Below are positions 8,424 through 14,136 of a DNA stretch of 14,136 bases, one piece after another (the stretch's first letter is position 1; each line of letters starts with the position of its first letter). A program made the translations under genes and the position numbers. The stretch spans positions 1 to 14,136 of the forward strand of contig JASHQP010000452.1 in assembly GCA_030039095.1 (NCBI GenBank), given 5' to 3'. Source of the stretch: Streptosporangiaceae bacterium. Lineage in GTDB: Bacteria; Actinomycetota; Actinomycetes; Streptosporangiales; Streptosporangiaceae. The notes beneath the pieces were generated by a model. It was not told where the DNA came from. It saw only the letters and a program-made list of their open reading frames with translations, and searched no databases.

Positions 8424-9680
8424 GTGCGCCCCTCAGACTCACCGGGCACGGCCGGTGTTCCCCCCGCCGGCGGCCGGCGGCCGGGTCGCTCCCCGCTGGC
8501 CGGCCGGACCGCGGCGGCGCTGCTCACCGCGGGAATCATGGTCCTCGCGATCAACCTGCGGGGCGCGATCACCGGCCTGCCCCCGGTTTTTCCCGAGTTG
8601 TCGGCCGCGCTGCACCTGTCCAACGGCTCGATCACCGTGCTCGCCGCGGTCCCGGTGATCTGCTTCGGGCTGTTCTCCGGGCTGGGTGGCCCGCTGAGCC
8701 GCAGCTTCGGTGAGGAACGGGTGCTGCTGGCCTCGCTCGTGCTGCTGGCGGGAGGGCTGCTGCTGCGCGGCGCGCTGCCGGGGTCGATGCTGTTCCCCGG
8801 CACGGTGCTCGCCGGCGGCGCGATCGCGCTGATGAACGTGCTGCTGCCCAGCCTGGTGAAGCGCCGCGACCCGGAGCACGCAGGCCTGCTGATCGGCGCC
8901 TACCTGCTGATGCTCGGCCTCGGGGCGGTGGTGGCCTCGCTGATCGCGGTGCCGGTGTTCAAGGCGGCCGGCAACGGGCCGGGCTGGCCGGTGTCGCTGA
9001 CGCTCGGCCTGTGGGTCGTGCCGGCGGTGGCAGCGGCGGTGCTGTGGCTGCCGCAGGTCCGGTACCACACCAGGCCGGAGCGCGTGCCGCGCCCCGCAGG
9101 GGCCGGCGTGCACCGGCACGCGCTGGCCTGGCAGGTCGGCATGTTCATGGGGCTGCAGAGCCTGAGCTACTACGCGGCGCTGTCCTGGCTGCCCACCCTG
9201 TTCCGGGACCGCGGCGTGAGCGCCGCGGCGGCGGGCGGCCTGCTCGCCCTCATGAACCTCGGCAACGCGGCCACCGCCATGGTCGCGCCGGCGATCGCGC
9301 ACCGCGTCCGGGACCAGCGCGTGATCATCTCCGCGGCGGCGCTGGCCATGGGGATCGGCCTGCTCGGGGCGCAGTTCGCGCCCACCGGCAGCGCCGTGGC
9401 GTGGGCGCTGCTGCTGGGATTCGGGCAGGGCTCGTCGCTCGGCCTGGCGATCTTCTTCACGATGGCCAGGGCCCCGGACCCGGTCATCGCCGCGTCGCTC
9501 TCCGGCTTCGCGCAGAGCGCCGGCTACCTGATCGCGGCCGCCGGGCCGCTCGCTGTCGGGTTCCTGCACACGGCGACCGGCGGCTGGACGGTCCCGGTGC
9601 TGGCGCTGATCGGCGCGCTCTGCCTCCAGATCTGGGCCGGTCTGCTGGCCGGCCGGGCCGTGACGCTGCCGGGCGGCTGA
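8424..9680 (+). CDS. MFS transporter of the CynX/NimT family
   Basis: This 418-residue inner-membrane protein has about 12 hydrophobic segments (roughly 30-48, 68-88, 98-115, 122-145, 152-177, 188-209, 233-255, 265-289, 298-318, 323-346, 355-380 and 388-411), split by a basic loop at 210-232. The first helix contains AINLRGAITGLPPVFPEL, close to the NLRPAIT-type signature of CynX/NimT/YeaN carriers; LLPSLVKRR in the 4-5 loop also fits. Family members are secondary transporters for small anions or nitroimidazole-type compounds, but the substrate cannot be read from sequence. GTG 8424 is likely a leaderless start. Divergence from the aromatic-pathway fusion gene raises the idea of an aromatic or related substrate, which is inference only. 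A weak hairpin (TGACG-CGGG-CGTCA, 9678-9691) overlaps its stop. Confidence 0.9.
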   Translation: MRPSDSPGTAGVPPAGGRRPGRSPLAGRTAAALLTAGIMVLAINLRGAITGLPPVFPELSAALHLSNGSITVLAAVPVICFGLFSGLGGPLSRSFGEERVLLASLVLLAGGLLLRGALPGSMLFPGTVLAGGAIALMNVLLPSLVKRRDPEHAGLLIGAYLLMLGLGAVVASLIAVPVFKAAGNGPGWPVSLTLGLWVVPAVAAAVLWLPQVRYHTRPERVPRPAGAGVHRHALAWQVGMFMGLQSLSYYAALSWLPTLFRDRGVSAAAAGGLLALMNLGNAATAMVAPAIAHRVRDQRVIISAAALAMGIGLLGAQFAPTGSAVAWALLLGFGQGSSLGLAIFFTMARAPDPVIAASLSGFAQSAGYLIAAAGPLAVGFLHTATGGWTVPVLALIGALCLQIWAGLLAGRAVTLPGG

Positions 9681-9723
9681 CGCGGGCGTCAATGGTGCCG
9701 TACGCCTCCGGAGAAGGCGGAAC

Positions 9724-9729
9724 TACACT
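9724..9729 (+). promoter_or_regulatory. Candidate -10 box upstream of dxs
   Basis: TACACT matches TANNNT and predicts a start at 9736-9737, exactly where an ATG opens a 28-codon ORF that runs up to dxs. No clear -35 hexamer is visible 17-18 nt upstream. Confidence 0.4.
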
Positions 9730-9736
9730 CGCTGCA

Positions 9737-9823
9737 ATGGCTGGACCGGCTCTCGTTTGCAGCATGACCGGCCGGCCGGCTGACCGTTCAGGCCCGACGA
9801 CCACAAAGGAGCGGGGCCAGTGA
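9737..9823 (+). CDS. Possible leaderless 28-aa upstream ORF coupled to dxs
   Basis: ATG 9737 opens a 28-codon frame (begins [13 protein letters not shown], ends TTKERGQ) whose TGA at 9821-9823 overlaps the dxs start codon as GTGA. Its ATG lies 7 nt after a TACACT -10 box, so it would be translated as a leaderless ORF and could hand ribosomes to dxs. dxs also has its own AAAGGAG (9805-9811), so coupling would be regulatory rather than essential. The peptide has no recognisable family and no run of one regulatory amino acid. In DNA this GC-rich a short open frame arises easily by chance. Confidence 0.3.
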   Translation: MAGPALVCSMTGRPADRSGPTTTKERGQ

Positions 9824-11736
9824 CGCTGCTGGAGACCATCTCGAGTCCGCGAGACGTCAGGGCGCTCAGCCCGGATCAGCTGCCCCGGCTGGCCGGTGAA
9901 ATCCGGGATGTCCTGATCGAGACCGTGTCGAGGACCAGCGGCCACCTGGGCCCGAACCTCGGCGTGGTCGAGATGACGATCGCGCTGCACCGGGTGTTCG
10001 ACTCGCCGGTCGACCGGATCGTCTTCGACGTCGGGCATCAGGCCTACGTGCACAAGCTGCTCACCGGGAGGTATGCGGAGTTTGGCACGCTGCGGCAGGC
10101 CGGCGGCCTCTCCGGGTACCCGAACCGGGGGGAGTCCGAGCACGACCTGGTCGAGAACTCGCACGCCTCCACCGGCCTGGCCTACGCCGACGGGCTGGCC
10201 AAGGCCTACCGGCTGCGCGGCGAGACGAACCGGACCGTGGTGGTGGTGATCGGCGACGGCGCGCTGACCGGCGGCATGGCCTGGGAGGCGCTGAACAACA
10301 TCGCGGTGAACCCCGGCAGCCGGATCGTGATCGTCGTCAACGACAACGGCCGGTCCTACCAGCCGACGATCGGCGGGCTCGCCGACCACCTCTCGGCGGT
10401 GCGGGTCTCCCAGCGCTACGAGCACGTCCTCGACTACATCAAGACCACGCTGTCGCACACGCCGGTGGTCGGCCCGCCGCTGTACGACACGCTGCACGGA
10501 ATCAAGAAGGGCATCAAGGACGTCCTGCAGCCGCAGGTGCTGTTCGAGGATCTCGGCCTGAAGTACCTGGGGCCGATCGACGGCCACGACGAGCAGATCC
10601 TCGAGCACGCGCTGCGCCGGGCCAGCGACTTCGGCGGGCCGGTGATCGTGCACGCGATCACCAGGAAGGGATTCGGCTATGCGCTCGCCGAGCAGAACGA
10701 GGAGGACTGCCTGCACCAGGTGCCCGCGGCGCCGGTGACCGCGGCGGCGCAGGCCGGCCCGGTGGTGTCGCGGCCCAGCTGGTCCGAGGTGTTCGGCGAG
10801 GAACTGGCCGCGATCGGTGCCCGGCGCCCCGACGTCGTCGCGATCACGGCGGCGATGCTGCACCCGACCGGCCTCGGCGCGTTCGCGCGGGCGTTCCCCG
10901 ACCGGGTGTTCGACGTCGGCATCGCCGAGCAGCACGCGATGACCAGCGCGGCCGGGCTGGCCATGGGCGGCCTGCACCCGGTGGTCGCGATCTACGCGAC
11001 GTTCCTGAACCGGGCCTTCGACCAGCTGCTGATGGACGTGGCGCTGCACCGGCTGCCGGTGACGGTCGCGCTGGACCGGGCGGGGGTGACCGGCCCGGAC
11101 GGCGCCAGCCATCACGGCATGTGGGACGGCTCGATCCTGCAGGTGGTGCCCGGGCTCAAGATCGCCGCGCCGCGGGACGCGACCCGGATCGCCGAGCTCC
11201 TCAACGAGGCCGTGGCGGTGAGCGACGGCCCCACGGTCCTGCGCTACCCGAAGGGAGCCGTCGGCGCCGAGGTCGACGCGATCGGCAAGCTGGGCGGCAT
11301 GGACGTGCTGGCGAGGCCCGCGGCCGGGGCCGGGCAGGACGTGCTGCTGCTCGGGGCGGGGACGATGGCCGGCGTCGCCGCCGCGACCGCCGAGCGCCTC
11401 GCCGACCAGGGCATCGGCGTCACGGTCATCGACCCGCGCTGGGTCAAGCCGCTGGACGAGGCGCTGCTGGACGCCGCGCGTGCGCACCGTCTGGTCGTGA
11501 CCATAGAGGACAACGGGCGCGTGGGCGGCTTCGGCGACGCCGTGTGCCGGCTGCTGCGCGATCACGACGTGGACACCCCGGCGCGGACGTTCGGCCTGCC
11601 GCAGGAATTTCTCGCCCACGGCGAGCGCTCCCAGATACTGCAGGACATGGGCCTGGCCCCGCAGCACCTCGCCAGGGCGATCACCGAGGCCGTCGCTCAG
11701 AGAAACCTGGATTTCGCGCACGAGCAGCACGCGTAA
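9820..11736 (+). CDS. dxs: 1-deoxy-D-xylulose-5-phosphate synthase
   Basis: This 638-residue thiamine-diphosphate enzyme condenses pyruvate and glyceraldehyde-3-phosphate to DXP, the first and usually rate-limiting step of the MEP isoprenoid pathway (EC 2.2.1.7). The N-terminal TPP/Mg domain has [12 protein letters not shown] (H42), [16 protein letters not shown] (145-160) and VNDN with Mg ligand N174 or N176. The middle pyrimidine-binding domain has the catalytic Glu of GIAEQHA (E370), the LNRAFDQ arginine, and [16 protein letters not shown] (419-432). A transketolase C-terminal domain follows (about 490-630). Length is typical (620-650). GTG 9820 has AAAGGAG 8 nt upstream and gives the family N-terminus MTLLE.I..PRD...LS. 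A predicted upstream ORF overlaps its start by 4 nt. fprA follows after 17 nt. Many actinobacteria have two dxs copies; which this is cannot be told. Confidence 0.97.
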   Translation: MTLLETISSPRDVRALSPDQLPRLAGEIRDVLIETVSRTSGHLGPNLGVVEMTIALHRVFDSPVDRIVFDVGHQAYVHKLLTGRYAEFGTLRQAGGLSGYPNRGESEHDLVENSHASTGLAYADGLAKAYRLRGETNRTVVVVIGDGALTGGMAWEALNNIAVNPGSRIVIVVNDNGRSYQPTIGGLADHLSAVRVSQRYEHVLDYIKTTLSHTPVVGPPLYDTLHGIKKGIKDVLQPQVLFEDLGLKYLGPIDGHDEQILEHALRRASDFGGPVIVHAITRKGFGYALAEQNEEDCLHQVPAAPVTAAAQAGPVVSRPSWSEVFGEELAAIGARRPDVVAITAAMLHPTGLGAFARAFPDRVFDVGIAEQHAMTSAAGLAMGGLHPVVAIYATFLNRAFDQLLMDVALHRLPVTVALDRAGVTGPDGASHHGMWDGSILQVVPGLKIAAPRDATRIAELLNEAVAVSDGPTVLRYPKGAVGAEVDAIGKLGGMDVLARPAAGAGQDVLLLGAGTMAGVAAATAERLADQGIGVTVIDPRWVKPLDEALLDAARAHRLVVTIEDNGRVGGFGDAVCRLLRDHDVDTPARTFGLPQEFLAHGERSQILQDMGLAPQHLARAITEAVAQRNLDFAHEQHA

Positions 11737-11753
11737 TAGCAGAATCGCGAGTT

Positions 11754-13202
11754 ATGAGAACCCTTCAGGTCGCTGTGGTCGGCTCCGGCCCGGCCGGCCT
11801 CTACACCGCCGAGGCGCTGATCAAGCAGGCCGCCGCGCTGGACCCCCCGCATCAGGTGAAGGTCGACGTCCTGGACCGGCTCCCTACCCCGTACGGCCTG
11901 GTCAGGTACGGTGTCGCGCCCGACCATAAGTCGATCAAGTCGATCGCCGAGGTCCTGCGCCGGGTGCTCGAGCATGACAGCGTCAACTTCGTCGGCGGGG
12001 TGCACCTCGGCGACGACGTCACCAGGGACGATCTGTTGGCCAGCTACGATGCCGTGGTCTACGCGACCGGCGCGATGCGCGACCGGCGCATGGGCGTCCC
12101 CGGCGAGGACCTGCCGGGCAGCGTCGCGGCCACCGACTTCGTCAACTGGTATTCCGGCCACCCCGACATCGACCCCGGCAAGTACACGCTGGACGCCGAG
12201 TCGGTCGCGGTCATCGGCGTCGGCAACGTGGCGGTGGACGTCGCCAGGATCCTGATCAGGGAGCCCGAGGACCTGCGCGAGACCGACATCTCGCAGCCGG
12301 TGCTGGAGACCCTGATGTCCAGCAAGGTCCGCGAAGTGCACATGATCGGCCGCCGCGGCCCGGCCCAGGCCAAGTTCACGACCAAGGAGCTTCGCGAGCT
12401 CGGCGAGCTGAACGGCGTGGACGTGGTGGTCTACGGCGGCGAGACGGACCTGGACGCTTTCGACCCGACCGGCGGAAGCGCGCGGCTGGCCACCGAGGAC
12501 CGGCACGTGCGCGGCAACTACACGGTGATCAAGGACTTTGCCGACCGGCGGCCCACCGGCAACCGGCGCCGGCTGTTCATCAGGTTCTGGCTGCGGCCGA
12601 CCGAGCTGCACGGGCCCAGCCAGGTCTCCGGCCTCACCGTGGAGCGCACCCGGCTCGACGAGAACGGCAAGCTCGTCGGGACCGGCAGCTACGAGACGCT
12701 CGACGCGCAGCTGGTGCTGCGCAGCGTGGGATACCAGAGCGTGCCGCTGGCCGGCGTGCCGTTCGATGACCGCTCGTCGACGGTGCCGAACGCCGGCGGC
12801 CGCGTGACCGGCCCGGATGGCGAGCCACTGCCCGGCGAGTACGTCTCCGGCTGGCTCAAGCGCGGCCCGACCGGCGTGATCGGCACCAACAAGTCCGACG
12901 CCGCCGAGACCGTCCGGGCGCTGCTCGCCGACCTGGCCGGCGGCCCCGGCCCGGACGACGTCCAGGTGCCGCGGGCCGGGATGCTGCGCTATCCCGAGGC
13001 CGTGCCCGCGGCGGCGGATGCGGCGTCGGGCTTTGACCAGCTGCTGGCCACCCGCGGGATCCGGCCGGTCAGCTACGCGGACTGGCTGCAGATCGAGGCC
13101 GCCGAGCGGGAGCTCGCCTCCTCGCTCGGCCGCGGCGCCCGGGTGAAGCTGCCGAGCCGCGCCGAGCTGCACAGGGCCTGCGGCTACACCGCCCGCTCGT
13201 AG
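11754..13202 (+). CDS. fprA: NADPH-ferredoxin/adrenodoxin-type reductase (FprA)
   Basis: This 482-residue soluble FAD flavoprotein moves electrons between NADPH and ferredoxin, and it resembles mitochondrial adrenodoxin reductase and mycobacterial FprA. The FAD Rossmann motif is VVGSGPAGLYTAEAL (8-22), followed by TPYGLVRYGVAPDH (45-58). The NADP motif is VIGVGNVAVDVARIL (153-167), with HMIGRRGPAQAKFT (196-209) supplying basic residues for the 2'-phosphate. The C-terminal FAD loop is GWLKRGPTGVIGTNKSDA (366-383). Length is normal (about 455-560). ATG 11754 is chosen because the Rossmann strand begins at residue 4; an in-frame extension back to 11121 would overlap dxs. The ribosome site is weak (GCGAG region). 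The 17-nt gap after dxs, with no terminator, indicates one operon. Its last codons and stop are tandemly duplicated just downstream. Confidence 0.95.
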   Translation: MRTLQVAVVGSGPAGLYTAEALIKQAAALDPPHQVKVDVLDRLPTPYGLVRYGVAPDHKSIKSIAEVLRRVLEHDSVNFVGGVHLGDDVTRDDLLASYDAVVYATGAMRDRRMGVPGEDLPGSVAATDFVNWYSGHPDIDPGKYTLDAESVAVIGVGNVAVDVARILIREPEDLRETDISQPVLETLMSSKVREVHMIGRRGPAQAKFTTKELRELGELNGVDVVVYGGETDLDAFDPTGGSARLATEDRHVRGNYTVIKDFADRRPTGNRRRLFIRFWLRPTELHGPSQVSGLTVERTRLDENGKLVGTGSYETLDAQLVLRSVGYQSVPLAGVPFDDRSSTVPNAGGRVTGPDGEPLPGEYVSGWLKRGPTGVIGTNKSDAAETVRALLADLAGGPGPDDVQVPRAGMLRYPEAVPAAADAASGFDQLLATRGIRPVSYADWLQIEAAERELASSLGRGARVKLPSRAELHRACGYTARS

Positions 13203-13231
13203 CGCGGGCTTCACCGCCCGCTCGTAGCGCG
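13183..13231 (+). repeat. 24-bp tandem duplication spanning the fprA stop codon
   Basis: Positions 13183-13206 and 13208-13231 match at 23 of 24 bases (GCTACACCGCCCGCTCG... versus GCTTCACCGCCCGCTCG..., both ending TAGCGCG), with a period of 25. Each copy includes the Thr-Ala-Arg-Ser-stop codons of fprA. It is a local slippage-type duplication; the second copy lies outside the reading frame. Confidence 0.85.
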
Positions 13232-13243
13232 CTTCCGCCTTTC

Positions 13244-13296
13244 CATGATCCCGGAGGATTTTCAGCCGTATGCGCTGAAAAGTCTCCGGGATCATG
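13244..13296 (+). terminator. Large hairpin downstream of fprA (terminator or dispersed palindromic repeat)
   Basis: CATGATCCCGGAG (13244-13256) pairs perfectly with CTCCGGGATCATG (13284-13296). Inside, after one G-T wobble and one A-G mismatch, TTTTCAGC (13259-13266) pairs with GCTGAAAA (13274-13281) around a 7-nt loop. That gives 22 pairs with only one mismatch. It sits about 40 nt after the fprA stop, as expected for the operon end. No T-tract follows on the plus strand, so Rho-independent termination would be non-canonical. The near-perfect symmetry could equally mark a short mobile or REP-like palindrome. Confidence 0.6.
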
Positions 13297-13496
13297 AACC
13301 TCTCCGCTGCGGCCCGGCCGCGGCCCGGCCGCGACCCAGACGCCGAAGGCGCCGCATTGCGCCTGGCGCCGCGAAAACGGACACTGAGGGCTGGAACGTG
13401 TCCTCCGGCGAGATTGGGCAGCGGATGGCGACGCTGGTGCCGGGTTACAGGCAGGTCGGTCGGCGCGCCCGGGCCAGGGCGTACGGCTGCGCACGG

Positions 13497-13504
13497 CATA
13501 CTGC
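13497..13504 (+). promoter_or_regulatory. Possible -10 region of the JetD-like gene
   Basis: CATACTGC contains CATACT/TACTGC, imperfect TANNNT boxes that place the transcription start at 13509-13511, at the GTG start. No Shine-Dalgarno precedes the gene, so leaderless initiation is likely. No clear -35 is seen. Confidence 0.3.
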
Positions 13505-13510
13505 TGTCCG

Positions 13511-14136
13511 GTGATGGATGCGCGATTCGCCCTGGCCGCCGACGGACCTGGGGGCGGGCATGACCCAGCCGGCGCGGCCGGCTCCGGCGAACAGCAGCGG
13601 GTACGGCGCGTGCTCGGCGCACCGGAGCTGGGCTGGCTGATCGACCGGATCCGGGTCCGGCTGGAGCGAGGCGAACCCGTCGACGGCACCGTCACCCTCG
13701 TCGGGGCCACGGCCGAGCAGCGCCGGGCGGCGGCGCGGCTGCTCGGCCATGGGATCGGGCGCGGTACCTCGCTCAGCATCGCGCTTCCCGAGGTCGACGC
13801 CGTGCTGCGGCGGGCCGGGATCTCGTCCGGGCTGCGCGCCGCCGTCGAGTCGCTGACCGGCCCGGTCCGGGACCGGGCGGCCGAGCGGTCCGCCGAGATC
13901 CGGCACTTCCAGGACGTCCTGGACGGGGCCCGGCGCAGTCCCCTGGCCGGCGCGCCATGGCATATCGCCTGGCTGGAGGAGATCAGCAGGGACGGCACCC
14001 TCACCCGGCTGGTCCGCCATGGCCAGGGTCACCTGCTGGCCCAGGCCACGGCCGTGCTCGAGCGGCTCCCCGCCGGGCCGGACGAATCGGCCGTGCTGCT
14101 GCCGGCCCTGGCCCAGGCGGTGACCGGCGACCCGAA
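13511..14136 (+). CDS. TIGR02679/JetD-like protein, N-terminal part (Wadjet type II family), cut by window end
   Basis: An open frame of about 208 residues runs from GTG 13511 (or the next codon, ATG 13514) to the window edge. After a low-complexity Gly/Ala start (1-27), the pattern LGAPELGWLIDRIRVRLERG (34-53), then a Gly-Thr-Val-Thr-Leu strand (58-62), GRGTSLSIALPEVDAVLRRAG (82 on), AVESLTGPVRDRAAERSAE (110 on) and a hydrophobic WHIAWLEEI helix resembles the N-terminal DUF3323 region of TIGR02679 proteins. These are the JetD subunit of Wadjet type II, where a C-terminal DUF2399 Toprim-like nuclease domain cuts plasmid DNA together with an SMC-like complex. The catalytic domain would lie beyond the window, so function is not demonstrated. 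JetA, JetB and JetC homologues are absent upstream. The assignment is from remembered family pattern, not a search. Confidence 0.7.
   Translation, partial: MMDARFALAADGPGGGHDPAGAAGSGEQQRVRRVLGAPELGWLIDRIRVRLERGEPVDGTVTLVGATAEQRRAAARLLGHGIGRGTSLSIALPEVDAVLRRAGISSGLRAAVESLTGPVRDRAAERSAEIRHFQDVLDGARRSPLAGAPWHIAWLEEISRDGTLTRLVRHGQGHLLAQATAVLERLPAGPDESAVLLPALAQAVTGDP

Larger units (their letters stand above)
13203..13510. other. Intergenic region after fprA
   Basis: This 308-bp gap has no convincing gene. In order it holds the second copy of the 24-bp duplication, a large hairpin (13244-13296), an 11-bp GCGGCCCGGCC tandem repeat (13309-13333, about 2.3 copies), a small hairpin (13347-13364, AGGCGC/GCGCCT) and, at its right end, a possible -10 box for the next gene. 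Confidence 0.6.

Noticed and set aside
9484..11730. 748-codon open frame antisense to dxs
   Set aside because: Same reason: a shadow of a highly conserved plus-strand gene, with no motif and no ribosome site.
11121..11753. In-frame extension upstream of fprA giving a 693-residue protein
   Set aside because: It overlaps dxs completely and is Arg/Gly-rich noise; FprA proteins begin just before the Rossmann motif.
13245..13514. Small ORF starting inside the large hairpin (MIPEDFQPYALKSL...)
   Set aside because: Its start is created by the palindrome; downstream it becomes Arg/Ala-rich with no family resemblance and no ribosome site.

Overview
This looks like chromosomal DNA of a very GC-rich actinobacterium (Actinomycetota). 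The evidence is the codon bias, GTG and apparently leaderless starts with TANNNT -10 boxes 6-7 nt upstream, an actinobacterial-type aconitase carrying an 'FPASDP' linker, a class F sortase, and an adrenodoxin-reductase-like FprA. No genus can be assigned from the sequence alone. No tRNA, rRNA, CRISPR array, transposase or integrase was recognised.

Layout. Positions 1-172 hold no gene I can support. Positions 173-360 (+) look like the wreck of a VapBC-type toxin-antitoxin pair. Three genes follow on the minus strand: fumarylacetoacetase (362-1606), a class F sortase (1708-2418) and a small secreted protein with a sortase-type C-terminus (2444-2968). The last two are almost certainly an enzyme and its substrate. 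A 527-bp intergenic region (2969-3495) separates them from the divergent aconitase gene (3496-6267). It holds a candidate acnA promoter bracketed by two copies of one 18-bp palindrome, a predicted leader of about 240 nt with short degenerate repeats, and a 5-codon ORF coupled to acnA by ATGA.

Convergent with acnA is the most unusual gene of the window (6289-8367, minus). It is one long frame with chorismate mutase, prephenate dehydratase, ACT and DAHP synthase domains, joining the entry step of the shikimate pathway to the phenylalanine branch. It shares a very short divergent promoter region with a CynX/NimT-type MFS transporter (8424-9680, +).

Then come dxs (9820-11736, +), the first enzyme of the MEP isoprenoid pathway, and fprA (11754-13202, +), an NADPH-ferredoxin reductase 17 nt downstream. 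The two are probably one operon; FprA could feed electrons to the Fe-S enzymes of the same pathway, although neither IspG nor IspH is in view. After fprA lie a 24-bp tandem duplication across its stop codon and a large hairpin. The window ends inside a gene (13511 onward, +) whose N-terminal part resembles the TIGR02679/JetD family, the nuclease subunit of Wadjet type II plasmid defence. Its partners are not upstream and its catalytic half is beyond the window.

The candidate unusual biology is therefore (i) the trifunctional aromatic-pathway fusion, (ii) the JetD-like gene at the right edge, (iii) small upstream ORFs overlapping the starts of acnA and dxs by 4 nt, and (iv) the paired palindromes at the acnA promoter.
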